Source: Myxococcales bacterium (GTDB taxonomy: Bacteria > Myxococcota_A > Polyangia > Polyangiales > Ga0077539). From it: 64,000 nt of DNA. The stretch lies in the NCBI GenBank assembly GCA_013298625.1, contig JAAFIF010000042.1:1-64000 (forward strand), in the 5' to 3' direction. Within the stretch, counting starts at the first letter, position 1. Each line of letters starts with the position of its first letter. Below are positions 51,312-60,064 of the stretch, one piece after another. The translations under genes were made by a program, and so were the position numbers. Below the pieces are notes generated by a model. It did not search any database. It was not told where the DNA came from and saw only the letters and a program-made list of their open reading frames with translations.

Positions 51312-52238
51312 GTGACCCTCACGCTCGACGAAGTGCTCGCACAAAACGACCCAAGCAAGCTCGAGCAGCTGTCGAAAGACGACCTGCACAGGCTGTTCTG
51401 GCGCTTCAAAGGCCAGCAAAAAGCCTGGGATCGCGACAAGGCGTTCTGGCAGTCGACCAACGAGAACCTCAAGGTCGCGTACGAGCGGCTGGATGAGCAA
51501 GAGCGCGAGCTCGCCCGCGCGTACGGGATCATCCAAGAGGACTTGTCCGTCGCGCACAACGTGCAGCGCGCGCTCTTGCCGCGGGTGCTCGGCGAGATGG
51601 CCGACGAGATCGAGGTGGGCGTCTATCACAAGCAGCTCACCGAGGTCGGCGGCGACTACTACGACTTCTTTCGGCTGCCGAACAACCGCTTCGCGGTCGG
51701 GGTGTTCGACATCTCGGGCCACGGCGTGTCGAGCGCGCTCATCACGGCGTTTCTCAAAGCGCAGTTCATGCAGGTGATGGAGCACTTCGACAGCCCGCAG
51801 GGCATCGTCGAGTGGGTCAACCGCACGTCGTTCGACTTTCTGCGAGAGGTCCGCAAGTACGCGACGGTCAACCTCGTCACGTTCGACCCCGACGGCATTC
51901 GCTACGTCTCGGGCGGCGGATACGGGCTCTTGCTGCACGGCGAAGAGACGTTTCAGTTCGAGAAGAAGAACCACTTTCTCGGGCTCAGGCTCAAGCCGTA
52001 CCGCGAGTTCGCGCTGCCGTTCGCGAGCGGCGACCTGCTCGCGCTCTACACGGACGGCATGGTCGAAGCGCAGAACAAAGACGGCATCGACTACTCGGTG
52101 CGTCGGCTCAACGACGTGATCAACCGCAACCGCAACGAGCCGTGCGAGGACATCGTCGCCCGGTGCGTCGAGGACTACACCGCGTTTCGCGCGCAGGACA
52201 CCGATGACATCACGCTCATCGTCCTGCGTCGTCGTTGA
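51312..52238 (+). CDS. SpoIIE/RsbU-type PP2C phosphatase
   Basis: A 308-aa protein phosphatase that would dephosphorylate a STAS/SiaC-type antagonist in a partner switch. An N-terminal helical, probably coiled-coil part (about 30-80, LYVAYERLDEQERELARAY-type) is followed by the SpoIIE fold: QRALLPR, VGGDYYDFF with metal-binding Asp, FDISGHGVSSAL, and the terminal DTDDITLIVL. No membrane segment or sensor domain is fused, so input probably comes by protein contact, perhaps from the preceding 179-aa protein. GTG start. It is followed directly by the GHKL kinase gene. Confidence 0.92.
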   Translation: MTLTLDEVLAQNDPSKLEQLSKDDLHRLFWRFKGQQKAWDRDKAFWQSTNENLKVAYERLDEQERELARAYGIIQEDLSVAHNVQRALLPRVLGEMADEIEVGVYHKQLTEVGGDYYDFFRLPNNRFAVGVFDISGHGVSSALITAFLKAQFMQVMEHFDSPQGIVEWVNRTSFDFLREVRKYATVNLVTFDPDGIRYVSGGGYGLLLHGEETFQFEKKNHFLGLRLKPYREFALPFASGDLLALYTDGMVEAQNKDGIDYSVRRLNDVINRNRNEPCEDIVARCVEDYTAFRAQDTDDITLIVLRRR

Positions 52239-52255
52239 GCGCCGACGGAGCCCGC

Positions 52256-52792
52256 ATGACTGACACACCCACAGAGACCGCGGCCGAGGCCAGCGCCCAA
52301 GCGCCAGCAGCTCCGCGCGCCAACGTCGCGTTCGCGATCGAGATCGGTCCGCTCTCGGCGGTGGTCGGCGACCTGCCGACGGTCGTCGCTGAGTTTTCGC
52401 TCTCGCTCGTCGCGCTGTTCTACCCGATGACCCTGGCCAAGAAGGCCAACGTCGTCGTCACCGAGCTCGTGCAGAACATCGTCGAAAACGTCGCCGAGCC
52501 GACCTCGGACGGGGCGATCAAGCTCGCGATCGACGAGCGCGACCTGGTCATCTCGGTCTCGAACATCGCGAACGAAGAGGCCTACGCGAAGGTGCGCGCC
52601 AAGATCGCCGCGCTCGGCACCCCCGCCGAGGCCAAGAAGCTCTTGGCCGCCACCATCCGCGAGCGGCGTCCGCAGCGGCTCAAGGGCGGGCTCGGGCTCA
52701 TCCGACTCGTGGCCGAGAACCGCTTCACCCTCTCTTGTGATCACAAAGACGGTCGGCTCACCGTGACCGCTCGTTACCCGCTCGAAGGCTGA
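52256..52792 (+). CDS. GHKL anti-sigma/SiaB-like protein kinase
   Basis: A 178-aa ATPase-kinase of the RsbW/SpoIIAB/SiaB type. The N-box is TELVQNIVENVAE (about 69-81) and the G-box region LKGGLGLIRLVAE is near residue 150; the lead of 25 residues is Ala/Thr-rich and disordered. The lack of a clear G2 repeat makes SiaB (DUF6272) a closer match than RsbW. It would phosphorylate the downstream STAS-like protein. The ATG at 52256 with GGAG upstream is preferred to a TTG at 52235. It is 7 nt ahead of the antagonist gene. Confidence 0.85.
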   Translation: MTDTPTETAAEASAQAPAAPRANVAFAIEIGPLSAVVGDLPTVVAEFSLSLVALFYPMTLAKKANVVVTELVQNIVENVAEPTSDGAIKLAIDERDLVISVSNIANEEAYAKVRAKIAALGTPAEAKKLLAATIRERRPQRLKGGLGLIRLVAENRFTLSCDHKDGRLTVTARYPLEG

Positions 52793-52799
52793 AATCGCG

Positions 52800-53207
52800 A
52801 TGAAGATCCTGACCTATGGCGAGATCATGGACGGCGGAGCGAGCGTGTTTCACTCGGTCGCGAAGGTCGACGGCGAGCGCTTGTTCGTCACGTTCGAGGG
52901 GGTCATTCGCATCGACAACCCGTATCGCTTCCTCGAGCCGTACCTTCAAGAGCTCGACAAGACCCTGCCCGAGCAGCCCGTGAGCGGCAGCGTGATCGAT
53001 TTCGCGCAGCTCCGGTTCTGCAACTCCAACGGCTTCTACGTGATCATGGACATCGTCGAGGCCGTGTATCGCCACGTGAAGGGCAAGGTCACGGTCCGCC
53101 GCATCCGCGACGACGACTGGCAGCAAGAGACCCTGCCCATCCTGCTCAACCTCGACGAAGAGGCCATCGCCTCGCGCACGGATTTCGAAGAGGTCCGCGC
53201 GCTCTAA
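52800..53207 (+). CDS. STAS/SiaC (DUF1987)-like anti-sigma antagonist
   Basis: A 135-aa protein with the fold order of SiaC/DUF1987 and STAS: RLFVTFEGVIRIDNPYRFLEP, then SVIDFAQLRFCNSNGFYVIMDIVEAVY, where the DSSG-like phospho-site of SpoIIAA is replaced by NSNG, and RRIRDDDWQQETLPILLN. In SiaABCD-type systems such a protein is the phosphorylation switch that binds an output enzyme. Phosphatase (SpoIIE), kinase (GHKL) and switch are encoded here in that order. What it controls is unknown; the GRAS protein or the Ser/Thr kinase next door is a candidate. Confidence 0.75.
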   Translation: MKILTYGEIMDGGASVFHSVAKVDGERLFVTFEGVIRIDNPYRFLEPYLQELDKTLPEQPVSGSVIDFAQLRFCNSNGFYVIMDIVEAVYRHVKGKVTVRRIRDDDWQQETLPILLNLDEEAIASRTDFEEVRAL

Positions 53208-53270
53208 CGCTCTGCGGTTTCGCTGGTTCTTGTGAGATCGTGCGCGTGGGGCGTACGCTCACAGGGAGTG

Positions 53271-55520
53271 ATGCAGAGCCCTCCTGACCTGTCCAACGGC
53301 GCCGTCTTCGGCCGTCAGTACCGCGTGCTGAGCCGCCTCGCCGAAGGGGGGATGGGCGTGGTCTACCTCGTCGAGCAGGTCTCGACGCACAAGCAGCGCG
53401 CGCTCAAGGTGATGCAGCCCGCGCTCGTGCGAGACCCCAAGCACCGCGAGAGATTTCTGCAAGAGGCGTGGGTCGCGAGCCAGATCGAGAGCGATCACGT
53501 CGTCGAGGTCGTCGACGCTGGGGTCGACGACGAGTCGGGCGTGCCCTTCATCGCGATGGAGCTTCTGCGAGGCCAAACGCTGGCCGAACGCGTGGACTCA
53601 TCGGGCCCGCTGCCGCTCGAGATCGCGCGAGAGGTCTTTCGTCAGATCCGCCACCCGCTCGAGCAAGCGCACAGGCTCGGCCTCGTGCACAGAGACCTCA
53701 AGCCCGAGAACGTGTACCTCGCGCAGGCGCGGCGCATGGACGTTCCGTTCACGACGAAGCTGCTCGATTTTGGCATCTCGAAGTGGATTCAAGAGGCGCG
53801 CACTGCCGCGGCCAACTCGCAGGTGATCGGCTCGCCGTTCTGGATGGCGCCCGAGCAGCTCGAGCACGGCTCGCGCATCGCGCCCGCGACGGACGTGTGG
53901 GCGCTCGGGCTGATCGCGTTCTTCACGCTCACACAAAAAGTGTACTGGCGTACCGCCAACGCCGAGGGCGGCAGCATCTCGTCGTTTATCTACGAGCTCG
54001 TCGCGGACCCGATCGTCCCGCCGTCGCAGCGCGCCAAGGACATCGGCGTGTCTCGCGCGCTGCCAGACGGCTTCGACGATTGGTTCGCGCGCGCCGTCGT
54101 GCGCAAGAGCGAAGGCCGCTTCGTCAACGCAGGCGAGGCCCTCGAGGCGCTCGAAGAGGTGTTTCTGCGCGCGGGCGTCGGGCTCATCTCGAGCCCCGAT
54201 CGATCCGGTGGTTTTCGCGCGGTCGACGCTCGCTCGCTCTCGGCCATCGACGCGACGCCGCCGAGCGCGCCGCCCGAGCTGACGGGCCCCGTTCCGCTCT
54301 CGCGGCCGATCGTGGTGAAGAGCGACGACGGAGCGCGCGTGGCCTCGATGCCTCCGCCTCCCGCCGCCCCTGTCGCTCCGAGCGCTCCCGCTGCGCCCGC
54401 TGCTCCTGCTGCTGCCGTTGCTCCCGCTGCTCCCGCTGCGCCTGCGGTGTCCGGGACGTCGGGACCCGAGGTGTACCTCAGCGAGACGAGCTACACGATC
54501 GCGCGCGACAGCCAGGTCGATCGCGTGATGGGAACCTCCACCCGACGCACGCTCTTCGAGGCCGCGGTCGCGCGCAACGACATCGAGACCGCCCGCATCG
54601 CCGCGCAGGCCATCGTGCTGCGCGAAGGGCAGAGCCCGGCCAGCGCCGAGGCGAGCGCGTTTCTCGCGAAGACGCCGCTCCCGTCGCTGGTCGTCCCGCA
54701 AGGGCACGTGTCCGAGAGCGCGTGGACCGAGCAGCTGCTGCCGATGCCCTCGACCTTTGCGCCAATGGCGAGGCTCTTCGCGAGGGTCGTCCCCGTGGCG
54801 TACCGCGGCGTCGCCAAGAGCGCGCGCGAGTGCGGGCTGCAAGAGCGCGAGCGGCTCGACCCCATGTCGAGCTCGGCGGCGGTCTTGCGCGCGATCAACC
54901 CGCTGCACCAGGCGATGCTCCACGCTGGGACGGCGTTCGACATCACGACGATGCCGACGCTGTACTACCGCGCGGCGCAGAGCGAAGCGCTTCGCTCGAT
55001 CGCGAGCGACCCGTGGAGCACGCTCGTGGGCTCGTGGGTGCTGGGACAGCCCGCGCCTACGCCGCTCGCGCGCGCGTTCGTGGGCGGGCGGCACATCGCG
55101 TACTACCGCCCCGAGCACTATGTGCGCGTGCTGTACGCGACGGACGACGCGCTCTCGCGCTTCGTCGACGGGCTGCAGGCGATCGCGCGCGGCGAGACGG
55201 TGGGCGCCGACGACGTCGCGTTGCGCGCGGTGCACGACCGCTTTCGTCGCGGAGAAAAAGCGCACGACGAGCTCGTCTCGCTGGTCTCTGCGGCGCGCTA
55301 CATCGACCCGCGCTCCTACGCGCGCGCCAGCGATTGCGCTGTCGTTCGCGCAGGAATGCTCCTCTGCGCCGACCTCTTCACCGTGCGCGACGCGCTCACG
55401 GTGCCGCCGGGCGTTGCTGTCGCGCAGGGGCTCATCGAGCTCGTCGAGGACGTCGCGTCTTTCGCCGTGAGCGACGGCTTTACCCAGCTCCGCCGCGAGC
55501 TCGTGGGAAAGCGATCGTGA
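53271..55520 (+). CDS. Ser/Thr protein kinase with long unknown C-terminal domain
   Basis: A 749-aa cytosolic Hanks-type kinase. The glycine loop LAEGGMGVVY (23-32), Lys46 in RALKVM, HRDLKPEN (140-147), DFG (166-168) and APE (193-195) are intact. An Ala/Pro/Val-rich linker (about 360-405) leads to a C-terminal domain of about 340 residues (VYLSETSYTIARDSQVDR to LRRELVGKR) that I do not recognise; it is helical and contains YYRPEHYVRVLYATDD. No TM segment is present. It follows the SiaC-like gene by 60 nt and its GTGA overlap with the parvulin gene indicates one message. Confidence 0.93.
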   Translation: MQSPPDLSNGAVFGRQYRVLSRLAEGGMGVVYLVEQVSTHKQRALKVMQPALVRDPKHRERFLQEAWVASQIESDHVVEVVDAGVDDESGVPFIAMELLRGQTLAERVDSSGPLPLEIAREVFRQIRHPLEQAHRLGLVHRDLKPENVYLAQARRMDVPFTTKLLDFGISKWIQEARTAAANSQVIGSPFWMAPEQLEHGSRIAPATDVWALGLIAFFTLTQKVYWRTANAEGGSISSFIYELVADPIVPPSQRAKDIGVSRALPDGFDDWFARAVVRKSEGRFVNAGEALEALEEVFLRAGVGLISSPDRSGGFRAVDARSLSAIDATPPSAPPELTGPVPLSRPIVVKSDDGARVASMPPPPAAPVAPSAPAAPAAPAAAVAPAAPAAPAVSGTSGPEVYLSETSYTIARDSQVDRVMGTSTRRTLFEAAVARNDIETARIAAQAIVLREGQSPASAEASAFLAKTPLPSLVVPQGHVSESAWTEQLLPMPSTFAPMARLFARVVPVAYRGVAKSARECGLQERERLDPMSSSAAVLRAINPLHQAMLHAGTAFDITTMPTLYYRAAQSEALRSIASDPWSTLVGSWVLGQPAPTPLARAFVGGRHIAYYRPEHYVRVLYATDDALSRFVDGLQAIARGETVGADDVALRAVHDRFRRGEKAHDELVSLVSAARYIDPRSYARASDCAVVRAGMLLCADLFTVRDALTVPPGVAVAQGLIELVEDVASFAVSDGFTQLRRELVGKRS

Positions 55521-56002
55521 AGCCAGACCCCGCCAACTGGGGCCTGCCGCTGGTGCTCGGCGTCCTCACGCTCTTCGCCGCGGGCTCGTTTGTCAGCGCG
55601 TACACGCACCACGCGAGGCAGGCGCGCGATCAGGTCGCGATCGAGCGCGGTCAGCCCGCGCCGAGCGGCGAGTCCGTGCGCGTGCGGCATCTGTTGGTGA
55701 TGTACCAGGGCTCGCAGCGGGCGCTGCCGACGATCACGCGCAGCAAGCCCGAGGCCCGCGCGCGCGCCGAGCAAGCGATCAACCGATTGCTTTCGGGCAG
55801 CGATTTCGATGACGTCGCGCGGGAGTTCACCGACGAGCCAGGCGGCGCTGCGCGCGGCGGAGATCTCGGGCGCATCACGCGCGGGATGACCGTGGCGCGC
55901 TTCGAAGAGGCCGCGTTTTCGCTGCGCCCAGGGCAGAGTTCGGGCGTGGTCGAGAGCGAGTTCGGCTTTCATGTGATTCAACGCCTGGCCAACGACCGGT
56001 GA
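55517..56002 (+). CDS. Membrane-anchored parvulin-type peptidyl-prolyl isomerase
   Basis: A 161-aa protein. An N-terminal TM anchor (NWGLPLVLGVLTLFAAGSFVSAY, residues about 6-28) is followed by a parvulin domain: VRVRHLLVMYQGSQRA, SDFDDVAREFTDEPGGAARGGDLGRI and FGFHVIQRL, the usual PpiC motifs. It would fold extracytoplasmic proteins. The GTG start overlaps the kinase stop (GTGA), so kinase and isomerase are coupled; proline isomerisation of a kinase substrate is an inference only. Confidence 0.88.
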   Translation: MKPDPANWGLPLVLGVLTLFAAGSFVSAYTHHARQARDQVAIERGQPAPSGESVRVRHLLVMYQGSQRALPTITRSKPEARARAEQAINRLLSGSDFDDVAREFTDEPGGAARGGDLGRITRGMTVARFEEAAFSLRPGQSSGVVESEFGFHVIQRLANDR

Positions 56003-56012
56003 GCGTGAAGCG

Positions 56013-56372
56013 ATGCCAGTCGAAGACGAGCGCGACGCGTTGGTGACGGTGACAGTGCACGGGCCTTCGACGCGCGGGGGCCGTGTCGTCGCGCGAGTCG
56101 CGCGCAGCGCAGAGCACGTTGGGGCGCTGCTCGCGGGGATGCTCGCCGAGCTCGGGCTGGACTCCGCGGACTACCCTGCAGAGCGCGCTGTGTGGATCCT
56201 GGCGACCGAGCGCGGCGAGTGGTTTACGGAGGCGCCGTTTCGCTCGGAGGTTCGGGTGGGATCGATCGTCGCGGGCTCGAGCGCGATCGAGCTCTACCTC
56301 GACGAGTCGCCGGTGTGTCGTCACGGCTCGCCGGGCGTGCGCGGGCACGGGCACTTGTGTGGCTGGTGTTGA
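56013..56372 (+). CDS. Small 119-aa protein of unknown function
   Basis: A soluble protein with beta-rich composition and Cys/His near the end (CRHGSPGVRGHGHLCGWC), which could bind a metal. Its ATG lies 11 nt after the parvulin stop on the same strand, so it is the likely last gene of the signalling operon. No family recognised. Confidence 0.6.
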   Translation: MPVEDERDALVTVTVHGPSTRGGRVVARVARSAEHVGALLAGMLAELGLDSADYPAERAVWILATERGEWFTEAPFRSEVRVGSIVAGSSAIELYLDESPVCRHGSPGVRGHGHLCGWC

Positions 56373-56502
56373 AGCGTCGCGTCTGACAACGCTGTCCGAC
56401 CGTGCGATCGATGTCGCGGTGACGCTCTCGGAGGAGTCGATGTTCGTCAGCGATTTCACAGGATCAAGCGCTGGCCCGCGCAGTGCAAAAGCGAGGCGCC
56501 CT

Positions 56503-58056
56503 ATGCGTAGCTTCCTTACTCTTTCGACGCTCTTCTCCGCGGTGTTGTGCGCGAGCGCCGCGGCGCCTTCGATCGCCGAGGCCTGTGGCGGGTGCTTCGC
56601 GCCGGTTCCTCCGACGCCCGAGCGGGCGCAGGTGGTGACCGATCACCGGATGGTGTTGGCGCTCTCGCAGCGGCAGACGACGCTGTGGGATCAGATTCGG
56701 TACACGGGCGCTCCTGAAGATTTCGTCTGGGTGTTGCCTGTCGCCAACGCGGGGGCGCTGCAGATCGGCCTCGCGGACAACGCCTTCGTCGACGCGATCG
56801 ACGCGTACGGATCGCCCTTCGTGACCGCGGATCTACCGCAGTGTTGGCGGCGCTTTCGCACGACGCCGCGCATCGTGGACTCGGGCGTGTTCGTCGGCTG
56901 TGGCTCGCCGGCCATGGAGGGCGGCTTCGGCGCGATGCCGGGCGTCGAGAGCACGCGCGTCGGTCGCGAAGGCGAGGCGGTGGTCGGCCCGTACGCGGTC
57001 AACGTGATCTCGACGGAGTCGGGCGGGATGCGGCTGGACACGTGGCTGCGCGAGCACGGGTACGACGTGCCCGCGAGCACGCGGACGGCGATCAATCACT
57101 ACGTGGATTTGCAGTTCGATTTCATCATCTTGCGGCTGCGTCCCGGGGTCGGGATCAAGCAGATGCAGCCGGTGCGCATCACGACGCGCGGCTACATGCC
57201 CATGCTGCCGCTGCGCATGATCGCCGCAGGAATCGGCGACAAAGTGGGCCTCTCGCTGACGGTGATCGCCTCGGGGCGCGTCGAGGCGCAGGGCTACGCC
57301 AACGCCGTGGTCGACGAGGACGACCTCACGTTCGACTATGCGACCAACCGCTCGAATTGGCGCGACGTGTACCAGCGCGCGCTCAACCAGCGGCCGGGCA
57401 GGACGTGGGTGATCGAGAGCGTGCAGAACGTGGTTCCAGCGCAGGTGACGTATGGAGGCTCGACGCCGCCGACGATGCCGCCGCCCGAGGTCATGACGCT
57501 GGACGGGTCGAGCCCGAGCGACGCGGCGAGCGCGGACGCCCAGCCCTCGACGCCGGACGCGATGCTCTCGGCCGACGGCGCGCTGGTGCTCGACGTGCAG
57601 CCCATCGACGAGGACGCCGGCCCGACGCCGGACGCGCTCGCGTGGGACGCAGGCGACGTGATCGGCGACGACGCGCTCGTGCTCGGCGACGGCTCGCTCG
57701 CAGACACCGGGACGATCACCAACCCCGACGGCGGAACGATGACCATGCAGCAATGGGAGCCGTACATCGACCGGCGCTACGCGTTTGCAGGGCTCGACGG
57801 GCGCGCGGTGTTGACGCGCATGCGCGCGGAGCTGCGCTTCGACGACCTCGACGGCGACCTGCTCTTGGACGGGGCTTCGGGGCCGCTGGTCCCCGTCGAG
57901 TACGTGGCTCCGACGCTGCTCAACCCGCCGCCGTGCCCGCGCACCTCGTCGTGCGCTGTGATCGGCGCGACCGCGCCGCTCGCGCTCGAGGCGCTGGGGG
58001 TGGTGTCGATCGTGATGCTCGTGCGTCGTCGGCGCCGCGAGAAGTCCGCGCGCTGA
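56503..58056 (+). CDS. DUF2330-domain exported protein
   Basis: A 517-aa protein with a signal peptide (LSTLFSAVLCASAAAPSIAEA). Directly after it comes the DUF2330 signature CGGCFAPVPPT, followed by DHRMVLALSQRQTTLWDQI, YTGAPEDFVWVLPV, and a domain rich in Cys and beta strands up to about residue 320. A Pro/Asp/Ala-rich linker (about 330-410) joins a C-terminal part that ends in a TM helix and Arg-rich stop-transfer (VIGATAPLALEALGVVSIVML, RRRRREK), so the protein is a surface-exposed membrane protein of the rhombosortase/sorting type. Function of DUF2330 is not known. Confidence 0.88.
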   Translation: MRSFLTLSTLFSAVLCASAAAPSIAEACGGCFAPVPPTPERAQVVTDHRMVLALSQRQTTLWDQIRYTGAPEDFVWVLPVANAGALQIGLADNAFVDAIDAYGSPFVTADLPQCWRRFRTTPRIVDSGVFVGCGSPAMEGGFGAMPGVESTRVGREGEAVVGPYAVNVISTESGGMRLDTWLREHGYDVPASTRTAINHYVDLQFDFIILRLRPGVGIKQMQPVRITTRGYMPMLPLRMIAAGIGDKVGLSLTVIASGRVEAQGYANAVVDEDDLTFDYATNRSNWRDVYQRALNQRPGRTWVIESVQNVVPAQVTYGGSTPPTMPPPEVMTLDGSSPSDAASADAQPSTPDAMLSADGALVLDVQPIDEDAGPTPDALAWDAGDVIGDDALVLGDGSLADTGTITNPDGGTMTMQQWEPYIDRRYAFAGLDGRAVLTRMRAELRFDDLDGDLLLDGASGPLVPVEYVAPTLLNPPPCPRTSSCAVIGATAPLALEALGVVSIVMLVRRRRREKSAR

Positions 58057-58068
58057 AGGGCTTCGCGC

Positions 58069-59760
58069 TTATCGCCCGCTGCCCTGACAGACGCGCGCCG
58101 AGGGGCACGAGGCGCAGATCCCGTCGTTGAGGGACCAGGTCTCGTGGCAGATCTTGAGCTCACCGCCGATGCGACGAAGGCGGATGAGGTAGACCCCGCG
58201 CAGCTCGGGGCAGCCGATGTCGGGGTGGCGATCGACGCGCACTTCGCGGGCCCACGCGCGGACGTCGTAGATCTTGCCCGAGGCGCCGACGGCGTTGATG
58301 CACGCGGCGGGCATGCGCTCGCTGAGCTCGGGGTTGCGCTCGCGAAAGCGCGTGCGGGACCAGTCGAAGTCGAGCTCGCTCCCGGCCGTGCCCATGAGCG
58401 TGCGCCAGTACGTGCGGATGTTCTCTCTCGAGGCGAGGCCATTCGAGCCGTGAAATTGCACGATTTCGGCGTAGTACTGCTCGACCGGCCCGCGGCCGCG
58501 CGAGCTGACGACGGCCTGCGCCCAGCGAGAGAGCAGGTTCGAGAGCTCGCCGTTGGTCGAGAGCGCGAAGGTTCCGTCCGAGGTGGGGCGGGGTTCGGAG
58601 ACGCCAGCGTCGCGGCGGGACGGGCGCGGGTTGGTGGTGGTCGTGGTGGTCGTCGTGGTGGGGCGCGTGGCGAGGTAGCCGCCGATGCCGATGGACGCGA
58701 CGGCGAGCAGGCCTACGGTCGCGAAGAGCGCGGTTTTGCCGGAGGATTTTTCGATTCCCCGGACGACTGCGACTGGTGCGCTGCCGTTGGCGTCCGACGA
58801 GCGAACGGCGCTGTTGCGGCCCGAGTTGTTGGATGGCTGCGAAGCGGTCGGTCCGTGGCCGATGGACTCGTACGAGCCGTGATCATCTTCGGGATCGACC
58901 GGTGGAGGCAGCGGGCGCACGCGCCCAGCGCTCTCGAGCAGCGGGACGAGCTCTTCGCGCAGCGTCATCGCGCTGGCGGGCCGTTGCGAGGGGTCTTTGG
59001 ACAGGCAGCGATCGACGAGCGCGGCGAGGGGGCGCGGCAGGTCTGCGGCGATGTCTTGCAGCCGCGCGTGCGAGCCGGGGCCGGCGATCTGCGCGAGCAG
59101 CGCGAAGGTCTCGCCGCGAAACGGGCGAAATCCCACGAGGCACTCGTGCAAGAGGATCCCGACGCTCCACAGGTCCGAGCGCGCCGTGGCCGCGCGTGCG
59201 TTGCGCATTTGCTCGGGGGCCATGTACGCGGGCGTGCCGATCACGTAGCCCGAGCGGGTGCGGCTGTCTTCTCCGACGGCCTTGGCGATGCCGAAGTCGA
59301 GCAGCTTTACGACCGGGCGATCGCCGAGCAAAAAGATGTTCGCCGGCTTGAGGTCTCTGTGGATGAACCCCGCGGCGTGCATGGCGGACAAGCAGTCGAG
59401 CAGCTGGTCCATGATGGTCGCGAGCTTCGCGGGCTGCACGACTTGCTCGCGCTTGATCACGTCGCCGAGGGTTTCTCCCTCGAGCAGCTCCATGACCATC
59501 CACGGCGTGCCGTCGGGCTCGACCCCGACGTCGAACACGTCGACGATGTTGGGGTGGCCGATCTTCGAGGGCGCGCTCGCCTCGCGGTCGAAGCGCTCGA
59601 TCGCCTCGGGCGGAAGGCTGTCTCGCTTGTCGAGGACCTTGATGGCGTAGCGCTTGCCGACCTTGATGTGCTCGCACTCGTACACGGCCCCCATGCCGCC
59701 TTCGCCGAGCTTGCGGCGGATGCGAAAGCGCTCAGCGACGATGGCTCCGGGTTCGAGCAT
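58069..59760 (-). CDS. Transmembrane Ser/Thr protein kinase with extracellular sensor
   Basis: A 563-aa receptor-type kinase. The kinase domain (12-280) has LGEGGMGAVY (18-27), Lys41 in AIKV, HRDLKPAN (134-141), DFG (155-157), and APE (181-183). A disordered linker precedes a single TM helix (about 343-365). The outside part (about 375-563) begins with a Thr run and contains a region (NLLSRWAQAVVSSRGRGPVEQYYAEIV to ENIRTYWRTLMG) that looks like an NTF2/SnoaL-type fold, with a Cys-rich end (CASCPSARVCQ). It could sense a periplasmic ligand. The ATG at 59760 begins the kinase fold; the longer frame upstream is not used. Divergent from the exported DUF cluster. Confidence 0.93.
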   Translation of the reverse strand: MLEPGAIVAERFRIRRKLGEGGMGAVYECEHIKVGKRYAIKVLDKRDSLPPEAIERFDREASAPSKIGHPNIVDVFDVGVEPDGTPWMVMELLEGETLGDVIKREQVVQPAKLATIMDQLLDCLSAMHAAGFIHRDLKPANIFLLGDRPVVKLLDFGIAKAVGEDSRTRSGYVIGTPAYMAPEQMRNARAATARSDLWSVGILLHECLVGFRPFRGETFALLAQIAGPGSHARLQDIAADLPRPLAALVDRCLSKDPSQRPASAMTLREELVPLLESAGRVRPLPPPVDPEDDHGSYESIGHGPTASQPSNNSGRNSAVRSSDANGSAPVAVVRGIEKSSGKTALFATVGLLAVASIGIGGYLATRPTTTTTTTTTNPRPSRRDAGVSEPRPTSDGTFALSTNGELSNLLSRWAQAVVSSRGRGPVEQYYAEIVQFHGSNGLASRENIRTYWRTLMGTAGSELDFDWSRTRFRERNPELSERMPAACINAVGASGKIYDVRAWAREVRVDRHPDIGCPELRGVYLIRLRRIGGELKICHETWSLNDGICASCPSARVCQGSGR

Positions 59761-60064
59761 GAGTGGCAAACGACGAAATCCGCTGTGTCCGACGAGAGAA
59801 AGCTCAGTACCACTGTTTGGGCCGTGGCCGGTAGGGGTGCGTGCACAACCCACCTTGGTGCGTGCGAATTCGCCCGATTTTCTCCGCTGAAATGTCACAG
59901 GAGGCGCCCTTCTTTTGCGGCCCGACTCGGTGGTACGGTCGCGAAAGAAGTTCGCCTCGGTGCCGAAGTTGCGCCGCGCGCGGTGCGCGCCACGACGGGA
60001 TCCACAGAGCAGCGAACGCGACGGAGGCTCTGGCATGGTCCGGTCGCGAGAGAAGCAACCCAAC
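59761..60064. promoter_or_regulatory. Divergent intergenic region with a 20-nt direct repeat
   Basis: TGGTACGGTCGCGAAAGAAG at 59931-59950 recurs as TGGTCCGGTCGCGAGAGAAG at 60036-60055 (18 of 20 identical, 105-nt period). Positions suggest a shared regulator or a small duplication in the promoter of the DUF1549-like gene. No other feature is seen in the gap. Confidence 0.45.
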
